A stretch of DNA of 49,681 bases from Shimia sp. (GCA_024224295.1 JAAENN010000377.1:1-49681); one strand, 5' to 3'; counted from the first letter of the stretch, positions 26,175 through 35,207 are shown. Notes: generated from the letters alone by a model not told the origin. Numbers and translations: made by a program.

Positions 26175-27310
26175 TCGATCTGATGCTGAAGGGGGCGGAG
26201 GTCCTGGGCCCAGAAGGGTTTGAACAACAGCCGCTTGGGATTGTTGGTGGCAAGATTGATGACGCGGACGGCGCGCGGGTGTTAGACCTGAGTGGGTATC
26301 GCATTTTACCCGGTATGATCGATCTGCATGGCGACGGATTTGAACGGCATCTCGCGCCACGGCGCGGGGCCATGAAAAACCTCGGCGATGGGTTGGTGTC
26401 CGTCGATGCAGAATTGGCGGCTAATGGGATGACCACGGCGGTGCTGGCGCAGTTCTGGAGCTGGGAAGGCGGGATGCGCTCGCCCGAGTTTGCGCGGCGG
26501 TTTTTGGAGGCTCTGGCAGCCACGGAAGGATTGCACACGGACATGTTGGTACAGCTTCGTTTTGAGAGCCATTTGCTGGAAGACTACACGGCATTTGAGG
26601 CAGCAGTCGCGGAATTTGACGTGCCTTATGTTGTCTTCAATGATCACTTGCCGCATGTGGCGTTGGCCAAGGGAAAGAAACCGCCACGTTTGACCGGACA
26701 GGCACTCAAGAGCGGGCGCAGTCCGGAGGCGCATCTGGCGCTTTTGCAGGCGTTGCATGCGGTCACGGAGTCTGTTCCGGAAGCGGTGGCGAGATTGGCC
26801 GCGCGATTGACAAACAAAGGCGTGAAGTTGGGCAGTCATGATGATGACAGTGCGGCCACGCGGGAGGTTTGGCGGGGCTGTGGGTTATTCATCAGCGAGT
26901 TTCCCGAGACCATGGAGGCGGCAGAGGCAGCCAAGGCAGCGGGCGATCCTGTGGTGATGGGCGCACCCAATGTGGTGCGCGGTGGCAGCCATTCCGGCAA
27001 GGTGTCGGCGGCGGACATGGTCGCGGCAGGACTGGTGGATGGCTTGGCGTCAGACTACCACTACCCTGCGCCACGACAGGCTGTGTTGCGACTCGTGGAA
27101 GATGGCGTGTGTGACTTTTCCGAGGCTTGGGCGCTGGTGTCCGCCAAGCCTGCGGCGGTGTTGGGGTTGGACGATCGCGGTACATTGGAAATGGGCAAGC
27201 GCGCAGATCTGGTGATTGTCGACGTTGAAAGTGGTCGAATTGGCGCGACCCTTGTGGGGGGGCAGGTGAGCTTTATGGCCGGTGAGGTTGCGGCGCGATT
27301 CATGGCGTAG
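26171..27310 (+). CDS. phnM: Alpha-D-ribose 1-methylphosphonate 5-triphosphate diphosphatase (PhnM)
   Basis: This 379-residue amidohydrolase removes pyrophosphate from the triphosphate intermediate of the C-P lyase pathway. PhnM features are [16 protein letters not shown] (metal-binding HxD-type site, about residues 45-60), [20 protein letters not shown] (core about 82-99), FNDHLPH and SHDDDS (about residue 218). A late [26 protein letters not shown] is the amidohydrolase beta-sandwich return. No other phn gene is seen within the window, so either the pathway genes lie elsewhere or it acts on a related substrate. It is coupled to the lipase gene by ATGA. Confidence 0.9.
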   Translation: MIDLMLKGAEVLGPEGFEQQPLGIVGGKIDDADGARVLDLSGYRILPGMIDLHGDGFERHLAPRRGAMKNLGDGLVSVDAELAANGMTTAVLAQFWSWEGGMRSPEFARRFLEALAATEGLHTDMLVQLRFESHLLEDYTAFEAAVAEFDVPYVVFNDHLPHVALAKGKKPPRLTGQALKSGRSPEAHLALLQALHAVTESVPEAVARLAARLTNKGVKLGSHDDDSAATREVWRGCGLFISEFPETMEAAEAAKAAGDPVVMGAPNVVRGGSHSGKVSAADMVAAGLVDGLASDYHYPAPRQAVLRLVEDGVCDFSEAWALVSAKPAAVLGLDDRGTLEMGKRADLVIVDVESGRIGATLVGGQVSFMAGEVAARFMA

Positions 27311-27335
27311 GAGCATTGCTTCCACTGTTGTCATT

Positions 27336-27376
27336 GGTCAAAATTTGACCGGACTCTCAAGAAACCGACCAGTCCG
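27336..27376. terminator. Inverted repeats downstream of phnM
   Basis: GGTCAAA (27336-27342) and TTTGACC (27344-27350) form a perfect 15-base palindrome. It is followed by CGGACT (27350-27355) and AGTCCG (27371-27376). No T-run follows, so factor-assisted termination is more likely than a classic intrinsic terminator. Confidence 0.4.
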
Positions 27377-27816
27377 TGCTGAGTAAGCTAAAGGACGCTT
27401 TTCATAGGTTGGGCTATACGCTGAGCTGAGGTTGACCGCGCCGCCATGGCCGGGTGCATGGCCGCTGAAGGAGGGAGGGCTTCCGGGGGACGCATTTAGG
27501 ACGCTCAGGCACATGGCGGTTCTGCCGCGAGGCAAGTCTCCGAGCATGTGACCGGCGTTACATCAAGTCGTGATGGATCGTAGTATGCATCATGCCCCCC
27601 CGGTTGATCAGCCATTTGCGCTTAACCCCCCTACTTGGATCAAGGGGCACACAGTCGGTCATATACTGCCATTCAGATTTCAAACATTTACCCGCCCCCC
27701 CTTTTCAGATAGGGCGCTTACTGGGCAATCCGGTGTAAGGGTTGCACCCAAAACCAATCGCTTTTGATAAGTGTGCAAAAGCCAATATAACTTGATGGCT
27801 GTTGCGTGGTGCCTTG
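27377..27816. other. Gene-poor stretch between convergent phnM and the AlgX-like gene
   Basis: I see no supported gene in these 440 bases. Short frames of about 65-69 codons exist on both strands but have no recognisable family, no good start context and unusual composition. The distal half is AT-richer with runs of C. GAAGGAGGGAGGGCTTC-type local pairing is present near 27470. It may be decayed DNA or an unrecognised RNA. Confidence 0.4.
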
Positions 27817-29121
27817 TTAAAATACCGAAACGTGCTTGATGCGTGCGCCTTTTAGCGGCGAGATCTTGATCTCGATTGGCGCTCTGTCACCGAAGAACGA
27901 CAGATTGCTTATTAACCTGTGGGAGCGCATGTCGGCCGGGACTGATTTGCGACGTCCTAGATAGATTTTAGAGGTCGATCCGTTTTCAAATCGAACTTCC
28001 AAGTTAAAGTTCTGGTTCTCCAAATCCTCAGTCACAATTTCTATGCCCGATGTTGGCACGTTGGTTTCGAGCTTAATCAACGTTGTTTCAGGTTGATGAT
28101 GCACGTCAACAGAGCTGTCCGCAGTGTCGCTTTGGCTGAGGGCTCCCAGCAACTGCCTTAAAAACGATTGTGAATTGAAGCTCTCCGTATACGGCAACTC
28201 CCAGACCACCAGCTCATGGTCCTGGCGATCCAGTGCGCCTGACAACACATAGGCCTCGATTGCCCCAATGGGCCCGCCGCCGGAAACCGAGAAGTTTTCA
28301 ACTTCGGCATCAAAGGCGCGGGCGAGAGCGTCCGCGAAGCGGTAGTGGTCCCGCTTATAGCGATTGGAAAAGCTGCTTCCCAACAGGGCAATGGACGGTC
28401 CTTCTGACGCGTCTCCCAACAGACTGCCTTGTCGGGACAGGTCAAATGTTTCTGACGTTTCCGGAGACAACACGGTGCCGCAGGTTTTGGACACAACTTT
28501 CGCGAGGGAGCCCTTTTCTTCGATAGAACCTGAGGTGCTCAGGTCCGTAAAAACCAGATTGGCGTCGATCGGGAAGAGATTGGGCGCGTGCGTGTTTACG
28601 GCTTTTGCCAGCGAAATGGCACTCACGGCACTTCCCAGGGTGGTCCAGTGCGTATCGCGTCGGAAGTAGAACTTTTCGCGGATACCGGGATTTTCCAGCG
28701 CGACCTCTGACAAGTTGGGAACAATCGCGCCGGTCTTTGCGAGCTGCGTAATCATAGCGTCAAATGAAGTGTGCGCGTCCGCGACGCTATAAACCTGAGT
28801 GCCCATTGCTTCATCAAGGGACCCTTGTCCGGCAACGACAGGCCTGGGCGGCGCTATCACAATCGCGAGGGGGACGCCCCGCATTGCAAACTCGTCAACA
28901 ATAGCTTGCACCAGCTTGAGAGATGATGACTTCATCTCGTAGCGGTCTTTCAATTGATCCTGCGTGAAGATCCAACCGCTTGCCATATCGCTGTAGACAG
29001 GCGCAACTCTTGCATATTTCTTCGGAAGAGCATCCTTGTCCAGAAGATCCGCACAGTAGGGGGCGGATTGTGCTGCCGCGCCAAACATCAGGCTTGCGAT
29101 CAAAGGGATGTGAAATTTCAT
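27817..29121 (-). CDS. AlgX-like polysaccharide O-acetyltransferase, SGNH hydrolase-like
   Basis: This 434-residue secreted protein begins with a signal peptide (about 1-19, AAAQSA). The SGNH-like catalytic set of AlgX/AlgJ is visible: RRDTHWT with Asp156 and His158, and LLGSSFSN with Ser250. The C-terminal part after about residue 340 is beta-rich and could be the carbohydrate-binding module known in AlgX. An early Cys (residue 23) and Cys214 could form a disulfide. The ATG overlaps the end of the AlgJ-like gene by 4 bases. It should transfer acetyl groups to a polysaccharide in the periplasm. Confidence 0.88.
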   Translation of the reverse strand: MKFHIPLIASLMFGAAAQSAPYCADLLDKDALPKKYARVAPVYSDMASGWIFTQDQLKDRYEMKSSSLKLVQAIVDEFAMRGVPLAIVIAPPRPVVAGQGSLDEAMGTQVYSVADAHTSFDAMITQLAKTGAIVPNLSEVALENPGIREKFYFRRDTHWTTLGSAVSAISLAKAVNTHAPNLFPIDANLVFTDLSTSGSIEEKGSLAKVVSKTCGTVLSPETSETFDLSRQGSLLGDASEGPSIALLGSSFSNRYKRDHYRFADALARAFDAEVENFSVSGGGPIGAIEAYVLSGALDRQDHELVVWELPYTESFNSQSFLRQLLGALSQSDTADSSVDVHHQPETTLIKLETNVPTSGIEIVTEDLENQNFNLEVRFENGSTSKIYLGRRKSVPADMRSHRLISNLSFFGDRAPIEIKISPLKGARIKHVSVF

Positions 29122-30131
29122 GGCCGTTGCCTCCGGCTGGTTAAAAAGCGTTCAGGGATCTCCCAAATCACGACGGATGGAAGAGACGAAAGTGTGGCGC
29201 GTTCCTTTAAGAACGCATCCATGGGAACGAAGGGACCTTGCCCTACGCGGCTGAGGTTCAGGACGTCGGCCTGCAATGCCTGCTTCAGGAAGCCTTCGAA
29301 GTGGAAGTCTGATTTGGCAGAAAAACTCGTGCCGACCAGAACAACGGAGATGTCGGCATCTCCAAACAGGCCGCCGGCAGAAGCCATGCTGGTTTCAAAC
29401 GTTTCAATGTATTCCGAAGCCGGCCCAACAAGGTCGCGATAGGGGCCAGTCGCGACAAACGACAGAAGATCGCCATCGAACGCTTTGGTCCCCGTATGGA
29501 TCGTTTTGACCCCTGTCTTTGGAAGGTTGGTATGGCTTATGGCCTTGGCAATGGCCGTAGCGGACTGTTGCGCCCCCTTAGGGCTCCAGTGCGTGTCCGT
29601 GCGCATGAAGCTGTCCGCAAATCCAAGCGCCTGGCGGAGATCAATGGCACCCAACCCGGCGTCCCGGATTTGATTTAGGGCCCCGTCGTACCGGAGTGTA
29701 AACGCTTCAGAACGGCCGCGTTTGAGCCGGTGAGCGTGCATGCGCACCTTGTCGGGTACGATCACAGGGACCAGTGCTATTCCATCAGCAGCCAGTGCGT
29801 TGGAGACCCGTGTCAGTTCCTGGGCGAAATCACGGGTGTCGCGCGGCTCAATAAACTCTTCGGCAGTGAAGAGCCATCCGCCCCGGCCAGCAACTGCCCC
29901 TGTCGCGGGTTCTTGGAAGAGTACCCATTTGGCCGCAGACCACAGCGCCACCGCGCTTTTATGAGCCGGGACAGAGCTTTCAAAACGGTCCTCATAGCCC
30001 CTTTGATAGGTGCCGCTGGCCCATCCCTTTGAAGGATCCCCCGTGTCGGTGAGCGAAAAAGCTGCGACCGAAAGGCCTGCTATAAACGTGGCGATCCCGA
30101 GGGTGCAAAGACTGTCTAACGAGGCGTTCAT
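29118..30131 (-). CDS. AlgJ-like polysaccharide O-acetyltransferase, SGNH hydrolase-like
   Basis: From ATG 30131 this is 337 residues with an N-terminal membrane anchor (about 9-28) and a periplasmic domain. AGRGGWLFTAEEF (about 81-93) is the characteristic early AlgJ/AlgX motif. The catalytic-type residues are Asp179 and His181 in RTDTHWSPKG and Ser269 in VGTSFSAK. It is probably the partner that takes the acetyl group from the membrane AlgI-like protein. An in-frame ATG 23 codons upstream lies inside the AlgI-like gene and was not used. Confidence 0.87.
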   Translation of the reverse strand: MNASLDSLCTLGIATFIAGLSVAAFSLTDTGDPSKGWASGTYQRGYEDRFESSVPAHKSAVALWSAAKWVLFQEPATGAVAGRGGWLFTAEEFIEPRDTRDFAQELTRVSNALAADGIALVPVIVPDKVRMHAHRLKRGRSEAFTLRYDGALNQIRDAGLGAIDLRQALGFADSFMRTDTHWSPKGAQQSATAIAKAISHTNLPKTGVKTIHTGTKAFDGDLLSFVATGPYRDLVGPASEYIETFETSMASAGGLFGDADISVVLVGTSFSAKSDFHFEGFLKQALQADVLNLSRVGQGPFVPMDAFLKERATLSSLPSVVIWEIPERFLTSRRQRP

Positions 30132-30142
30132 GTGTGTGCTCC

Positions 30143-31519
30143 TTAGAACTGAAAATAGAGGAAAGGGCTGTTGATGCGCGCCTGAAGCGCGACGAAACAC
30201 AGGACCGACAGCAGCGCGGATTGTAGTGCGGGAGAGAGAGACAGCCGTGGCCCCACGAGGCGTGGCGCGATGGAAAACGCAGCTCCCACCAGCAGGAAGC
30301 CCAGCTCTGAGGCGGTGGTCAGCGTGACCAATTCCGGTCGCATTAAGACGCCATTGGCTCCAACCATGCCTCGGTACATTGCGGCCGCGTCAGAAAGCGT
30401 CTCCGCGCGGAAGATAACCCAACCAAGCATGACAAACACCATAGTCAGCGGCCACGCAATTGCCTTTGGCCAAACGGTTTCCCGGTGTTTCGCCCCCAGA
30501 GCTCGTTCAATCGCCATGAGGCCGCCATGCCAGATGCCCCAGATTAAAAAGGTCCAGTTTGCGCCATGCCAGATGCCGCCCAGCACCATTGTTAAAAGCA
30601 GATTGCGGTATGTTTTTAGCTTGCCACGCCGATTGCCGCCCAACGGAACATAGAGATAATCTCGCAACCAACGGGACAGGCTGATGTGCCAGCGGCGCCA
30701 GAATTCGGTGATCGAGCGACTGACATAAGGCGCATTGAAATTCTCTGGAAAGCGGAACCCAATCATCAGGCCTAAACCAATGGCCATGGCCGAATAGCCC
30801 GCAAAATCAAACAGCAACTGGATCGAATATGCGAGCGCGCCCAGCCAAGCTTCGGCCATGGTTGGATCGGGCAAGGCAAACATCCTGTCGGCCAACGGTG
30901 CAACGCTGTCTGCAACAAGCAGCTTCATCGCCAGGCCCTGCAGAAACCTCCGCAGGCCGTGGGAAAACAGCGGGAGAGAGTGGGTGCGGTGTTCAAACTG
31001 GTGCGCGAGGTCTTTGTAGCGCAGAACCGGTCCCGCGATGAGCTGCGGGAACAAGGAGGAAAACGCGAGGAAGTCAGAAAGTTTTTTGGCCGCAGGTACG
31101 TCACCTCGTGCCACATCAATCACATAGCTGATGGATTGGAAGGCCAAGAAAGACAGGCCAATTGGCAAGATGATTTCCGGCACAACCAAGGCATCCCCAC
31201 CCAACGCGGTGTTTAGATTGCCAAGCAAAAAGGTTGTGTATTTGAACCACCCCAAGACGGCGAGGTTGAAAGACACGCCGAGCCTGACCGCCCATGTTTT
31301 GGTTTTGGGGCTGTTGGTGTTCGTTGCAACATAGCCCGCAAGATAGCTGCCACCGGCAATGGCATAGAGCACGATGAGAGCGTCGGCACGCCACCAGGCA
31401 TAAAACAGCGTGGAAGCCAGCAGGATCAGCCAGTTTCTAAACGCCCTTGGCAGCGCATAATATGCGGCCAGGAAACACGGCAAGAAACCGAACACGAATA
31501 TGGGGGTTGAGAAAACCAT
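30143..31519 (-). CDS. MBOAT-family O-acyltransferase (AlgI-like)
   Basis: This 458-residue polytopic membrane protein carries acetyl groups across the inner membrane for polysaccharide modification. The N-terminus MVFSTPIFVFGFLPCFLAAYY is the AlgI pattern. FWRRWHISLSRWLRDYLYVPLGG and GGIWHGANWTFLIWG hold the two conserved MBOAT histidines, and FNAPY precedes the first. Length matches AlgI/WssH/PatA-type proteins. ATG 31519 lies 4 bases after the AlgF-like stop; an upstream in-frame ATG (31546) lies inside that gene. The donor is probably acetyl-CoA. Confidence 0.94.
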   Translation of the reverse strand: MVFSTPIFVFGFLPCFLAAYYALPRAFRNWLILLASTLFYAWWRADALIVLYAIAGGSYLAGYVATNTNSPKTKTWAVRLGVSFNLAVLGWFKYTTFLLGNLNTALGGDALVVPEIILPIGLSFLAFQSISYVIDVARGDVPAAKKLSDFLAFSSLFPQLIAGPVLRYKDLAHQFEHRTHSLPLFSHGLRRFLQGLAMKLLVADSVAPLADRMFALPDPTMAEAWLGALAYSIQLLFDFAGYSAMAIGLGLMIGFRFPENFNAPYVSRSITEFWRRWHISLSRWLRDYLYVPLGGNRRGKLKTYRNLLLTMVLGGIWHGANWTFLIWGIWHGGLMAIERALGAKHRETVWPKAIAWPLTMVFVMLGWVIFRAETLSDAAAMYRGMVGANGVLMRPELVTLTTASELGFLLVGAAFSIAPRLVGPRLSLSPALQSALLSVLCFVALQARINSPFLYFQF

Positions 31520-31523
31520 TCTG

Positions 31524-32108
31524 TTACCCTTCGATATTCGGACCAAATCGGTTTTCTATGAGGTCCGCGCCATCAGAGCGCGCCACAAACGTGAGGTTTT
31601 GTCCGCGGCGCAGTTGGACATCGAAAACGCCCAGCTCGGCGCCTGAGGCGGAGACCACCGCCAGATTCGCGGTCACGGGATTAACCGTGCGGCCACCGGC
31701 GTCGTTGACGGCGGTGTTTCCGATAACTTCGACATTGTGGTCGAGCAGCACCAGGCGAACAGGGCTGTCGGAGATGTTCAAAAGCGTCAGGAGAACCTTT
31801 GATCGGTCTGCGCGGTTGGGTTCTTGAATAACTGCAACATGCCCCTTTGAATCAACCGCAGCGGTGTAAAACGATCCTGCTTGAGCGCCATCTGTGAGAG
31901 CTGCAGAGACAGGGTGAAACATGCCGCTTTGGACATCTGGCATTGAAACACCCAGTATTTCCGGCGCGGCGTTCTCTCCTAACCACCGCACAAAAGCTGC
32001 GTCCTCAGGTGGCGGATCATCATAGAGTTCGTTGTCAGCGGCCCAGCCAGGTGTTGAAAATACCAAACTTACTAGCGCAAAAAGCGGGACAAAATTTGAA
32101 CGGTCCAT
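31524..32108 (-). CDS. AlgF-like periplasmic acetylation protein
   Basis: From ATG 32108 this is a 194-residue secreted protein (signal peptide about 1-24, STPGWAA). The mature N-terminus ELYDDPPPEDAAFVRWLG resembles the LYxPxxPxxxAFVR signature of AlgF, the adaptor that links AlgI, AlgJ and AlgX in alginate acetylation. The rest is beta-rich. An AAGGAG ribosome-binding site lies about 6 bases before the start. It is the first gene of the four-gene cassette. Confidence 0.83.
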   Translation of the reverse strand: MDRSNFVPLFALVSLVFSTPGWAADNELYDDPPPEDAAFVRWLGENAAPEILGVSMPDVQSGMFHPVSAALTDGAQAGSFYTAAVDSKGHVAVIQEPNRADRSKVLLTLLNISDSPVRLVLLDHNVEVIGNTAVNDAGGRTVNPVTANLAVVSASGAELGVFDVQLRRGQNLTFVARSDGADLIENRFGPNIEG

Positions 32109-32571
32109 CGGCAAACTCCTTATACATAAAGTTGTAGCGATGAAGGGGTTCGTCGGGTGCAATCGAAAGGATAGTTGCCTGTCTCAAAAGAGTGCAACGC
32201 TCTTCGTTGGACGGCAATTATGGCTATAACGTTGATGCGTTAGGTGGGGACTGCAAAGTTGCGCTCCAAAAAGGACGCGCGTACGATGGTTTCCTTTGAC
32301 GCATAAAGCTACCCAGGACCTCTGCTTATGGCGCAACTGCCATCCAGTGGATCAATTGAGAAACTGTTCGGGTGGCCGATAGCTCTGCTCCACACGGACG
32401 GTATCCATCGTCAACAGCAGAATATACGTTTTTCTTTCGCCTGCTTTTCGGCCGCTGTGGCGAAAACTCTGCCTTCGCCAAAAGGTCCATTGCCCAACGG
32501 TCAAAGGGTATTGTCCAATACCGCAGGGTGATGTCCCTTGAGGTACATTCGGAAAGAGAAGGTGTTTGGCT
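32109..32571. other. Intergenic region between the acetylation cassette and a GNAT gene
   Basis: This divergent gap of 463 bases should hold both promoters. On the minus strand TATGTATAAGGAG precedes the AlgF-like start. A perfect short hairpin GGTATTG-TC-CAATACC lies at 32507-32522, and AAGAG/CTCTT at 32188-32204. No gene of recognised family is seen; frames of about 67-118 codons here lack family features and overlap the GNAT gene or each other. Confidence 0.4.
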
Positions 32572-33036
32572 GTGCGGGATTTTGATTTTGGCGATTTGCA
32601 AGCGGTGCCGCGGGCGCTGTTGGTCGCGCAGATGGCGGATGCGCGGGTGGCAGAGCATTTGCCGCTGTTGGACGGCACGTTTGATGTAGGGGCGTTTTTG
32701 CATGCCAAGGCGCGGCGCTGGGCTCAGGACGGGCTGGGCCATTGGGCGATTTGGCAAGGAGATGTCTTTCTCGGCTGGGGCGGCTTTGAGAAAGAAGATG
32801 ACGTTTGGGATTTTGGGCTGGTGCTAACGCCGGAGGCCTTTGGGCAAGGGCTGGCGATCACGCGGCAAGCGCTGGCGTTTGCAAGGGACGATGCGCGGAT
32901 TGAGACGGTGCAGTTTCTGCTGGCGCCGACGCGTAGGTCGGTGAATGCCTTGACGCGGATGGGCGCGAAAGAAGTTGGGGAGGTCCGCTATGGGGGGCAG
33001 ACCTTCCGCCGGTTTTTGCTCGATATGCGAGGGTGA
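32572..33036 (+). CDS. GNAT-family acetyltransferase
   Basis: This protein of about 154 residues acetylates a small molecule or protein N-terminus/side chain with acetyl-CoA. WAIWQGDVFLGWGGFEK (about 58-74) and FGLVLTPEAFGQGLAI (about 80-95) form the core, the latter the pyrophosphate-binding region of RimJ/RimL-type enzymes. RRSVNALTRMGAKEVGEVRYGG is the typical end. GTG 32572 was chosen because the GAGAAGG element lies 9 bases before it; TTG 32566 in the same frame is an alternative. Confidence 0.85.
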   Translation: MRDFDFGDLQAVPRALLVAQMADARVAEHLPLLDGTFDVGAFLHAKARRWAQDGLGHWAIWQGDVFLGWGGFEKEDDVWDFGLVLTPEAFGQGLAITRQALAFARDDARIETVQFLLAPTRRSVNALTRMGAKEVGEVRYGGQTFRRFLLDMRG

Positions 33037-33059
33037 AGCGTCATGCGAAAGAACTGAAC

Positions 33060-33102
33060 CACTTAACGCTGCCTGAAATCGAAGATTTCAACGTGTTAAG
33101 TG
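33060..33102. terminator. Nested hairpin between convergent GNAT and purK genes
   Basis: CACTTAAC (33060-33067) pairs with GTTAAGTG (33095-33102), and inside it TGAAATC (33074-33080) pairs with GATTTCA (33084-33090). The element sits between two convergent genes and probably terminates both transcripts, though no long T-run follows. Confidence 0.55.
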
Positions 33103-33135
33103 ATGCTTGGTGTCTCAGGTTTTTCGCCAGACGCT

Positions 33136-34209
33136 TTAATCACCGCGTTTGATGCGGTTGACGTGGCCCATTTTGCGGCCCGCTTTGGCGTCCGCTTTAC
33201 CATATAGGTGCACGGCGGTGTCACGTTCAGTGAGCAGAGTTGGAAGTTGATCCATATCGTCACCAATCAGGTTTTCCATGACCACATCGCTGTGCCGTTG
33301 GCCGTCGCCCAAAGGCAGGCCCGTAACCGCGCGGATGTGTTGTTCAAACTGATCCACAGCGCAGCCATTTTGAGTCCAGTGACCGGAGTTATGCACCCGA
33401 GGCGCCACTTCGTTCACAATAAGGCCATCCTTGGTGACAAAGAGTTCCACGCCCATCACACCAACATAATCCAGTTTGTTCAGGATGTTTGCGGCGAGCA
33501 GGACGGCGTCCATGCGCTGGCCTGCCGATAGGCGGGCAGGCACGGTGGTGGTGGAGAGGATGCCGTCTTTGTGCACGTTTTCGCCAGGGTCAAAGCAGGC
33601 GACCTGACCGTCCAGGCCACGGGCGGCAATGACGCTGACCTCGTGGGAGAAGTCTACAAAGCCTTCCAGCAGGGCTGGCGCGCCTGCCATGTCGTTCAAG
33701 GCGGTGTCGGCGTCTGCGGCTGTTTTCAGGCGGGCCTGGCCCTTGCCGTCATAGCCAAACCGGCGGGTTTTGAGGATCGAAGGTGCGCCGATCTCGGCAA
33801 CGGCCTCAGCCATGCTCTCAGCATCGGTTACATCCGCGAATGGCGCGGTTTTCAGGCCGAGCTCTTGCAGGAAGGTTTTTTCCGTCAAACGGTCTTGCGA
33901 CACCCGCAGCGCTTCGCGGTTGGGATGGATCGGGCAATGGGCTTCCAGAATGTCCAGCGCAGATGTGGGAATGTTTTCAAACTCGTAGGTGATCACATCC
34001 ACAGCATCGGCAAACGCGCGTAGAGCGTCCGCATCGTCGTAGGCTTTCTGGAAGTGGTAGTTTGCCACATGGCTGGCTGGGCAATCTCCACCTGGTTCAT
34101 AGACACAGGTTTTGTAGCCCAAACGAGAAGCTGCGACGGACAACATGCGGCCAAGTTGGCCACCACCGAGAATGCCAATGGTGGCGCCTAGGGGAAGGGC
34201 TTCAGTCAT
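33136..34209 (-). CDS. purK: 5-(carboxyamino)imidazole ribonucleotide synthase
   Basis: This 357-residue ATP-grasp enzyme carboxylates AIR with bicarbonate and ATP in purine synthesis. [14 protein letters not shown] is the N-terminal nucleotide fold, YEFENIP (about 76-82) and [11 protein letters not shown] (about 147-157) are family blocks, and [15 protein letters not shown] holds the metal/ATP residues. ATG 34209 overlaps the end of purE by 8 bases (ATGACTGA); an alternative ATG 34221 adds four residues. PurE lies directly upstream on the same strand, the usual pair. Confidence 0.97.
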   Translation of the reverse strand: MTEALPLGATIGILGGGQLGRMLSVAASRLGYKTCVYEPGGDCPASHVANYHFQKAYDDADALRAFADAVDVITYEFENIPTSALDILEAHCPIHPNREALRVSQDRLTEKTFLQELGLKTAPFADVTDAESMAEAVAEIGAPSILKTRRFGYDGKGQARLKTAADADTALNDMAGAPALLEGFVDFSHEVSVIAARGLDGQVACFDPGENVHKDGILSTTTVPARLSAGQRMDAVLLAANILNKLDYVGVMGVELFVTKDGLIVNEVAPRVHNSGHWTQNGCAVDQFEQHIRAVTGLPLGDGQRHSDVVMENLIGDDMDQLPTLLTERDTAVHLYGKADAKAGRKMGHVNRIKRGD

Positions 34210-34693
34210 CTTGCGGCTCATCCGGGATGGACGCGGAGAGCGCGTCGCGCCATGCGTCGAGACGTTGGGCCAGATCAGCGTCTTGCAACGCCAAAATGCC
34301 GGCCGCCATCAGGCCTGCGTTGGCGGCACCGGCGGCACCAATGGCCATGGTGGCAACCGGGAAGCCTTTGGGCATCTGCACAATGGAATAGAGGCTATCG
34401 ACACCGGAAAGCGCGCGGGTTTGAACGGGCACACCTACAACTGGTACACGGGTTTTGGAGGCCATCATCCCGGGCAGGTGCGCGGCGCCACCAGCGCCTG
34501 CAATGATCACCTGAAGACCGCGACCGGCGGCTTCTTTGCCGTAAGACCAGAGGCGGTCTGGCGTGCGGTGGGCGGAGACAATTTTCTTTTCGTAAGAAAT
34601 GCCCAGCTCTTCCAGAATGGTGGCTGCTTCTTTCATCGTGGGCCAGTCCGACTGGCTGCCCATGATGATGCCGACTTGAGGTGTGTCCGTCAT
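34202..34693 (-). CDS. purE: N5-carboxyaminoimidazole ribonucleotide mutase
   Basis: This 163-residue class I PurE moves the carboxyl group made by PurK to give [17 protein letters not shown] (about 8-20) is the substrate-binding start, SAHRTPDRL (about 40-48) holds the catalytic His, and [11 protein letters not shown] (about 66-76) and [13 protein letters not shown] (about 107-119) are conserved. The length is typical of the bacterial octamer. It is transcribed first, then purK, with overlapping ends. Confidence 0.98.
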   Translation of the reverse strand: MTDTPQVGIIMGSQSDWPTMKEAATILEELGISYEKKIVSAHRTPDRLWSYGKEAAGRGLQVIIAGAGGAAHLPGMMASKTRVPVVGVPVQTRALSGVDSLYSIVQMPKGFPVATMAIGAAGAANAGLMAAGILALQDADLAQRLDAWRDALSASIPDEPQDD

Positions 34694-34853
34694 ATGCGCC
34701 TCTGAGATGACAATTTGGCTCGCGTTATAGACGGTTCAGGGATTTAAGCAATGCGGCGGGTTTGATCTGCATAAATGTGGTTTCACGGAGCAGGTGGCGT
34801 GCCGAGTTGCTGAAAACTTGCGTATCAGTGTGGCTTTAAAAACGCAAAAACAC

Positions 34854-34869
34854 CCTGTCAAATTGCAGG
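34854..34869 (-). terminator. Possible weak terminator of the 46-residue gene
   Basis: On the minus strand CCTG...CAGG (34854-34857 with 34866-34869) is followed by GTGTTTTTGCGTTTTT. The stem is only 4 bp, but the U-rich tail is long and it lies 45 bases past the small gene's stop. Confidence 0.35.
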
Positions 34870-34913
34870 ATGCTTTGCGGAAATGCGAGGTTAGGCGGGT
34901 GCTTTTCGGGCGG

Positions 34914-35054
34914 TTAGGCCGCTTGCTTCAGCGTCGCGCCTTTGCGCTTTGCGATGAAGGCGGCGCGGCGTGCACCGCGGGCCCATGGCATTTGTGGCGC
35001 GTCTGTTTTGGATGCGGCAACTACGGATTTAACGAAGCGGCTCTGGGTTTTCAT
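34914..35054 (-). CDS. Small basic protein, 46 residues, unknown function
   Basis: ATG 35054 to TAA 34914 encodes 46 residues starting MKTQSRFVKSVVAASKTDAP, followed by a MPWARGARRAAFIAKRKG segment. There is a strong AAGGAGA ribosome-binding site about 7 bases upstream. The protein is highly basic (Lys/Arg-rich), has no membrane segment, and has a WARG-RRAAFIAKR core that I believe recurs in small hypothetical proteins of Rhodobacterales. The gene is monocistronic, with its own possible terminator. It could bind nucleic acid; this is only inferred from charge. Confidence 0.75.
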   Translation of the reverse strand: MKTQSRFVKSVVAASKTDAPQMPWARGARRAAFIAKRKGATLKQAA

Positions 35055-35207
35055 GTCTGCTCTCCTTGGCATGTCTTGGTCTCTTGTGGACCATTGTTTC
35101 CAACTTGAGATCAGTCTCGTGTCGAAATGGGGCAGAGATGCGGCAGGATTGGTCAGATTTGTGGAAAATAGCGCGTCAAATTTGAGTTATTCTATAAAGT
35201 TGTTTGT

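Noticed and set aside
27517..27565. Minus-strand GGAGACTTGCC and nearby bases resembling the end of a cobalamin riboswitch
   Set aside because: The other conserved parts (GCCACUG box, GGGAAG-type stem) are missing and there is no cobalamin gene downstream.
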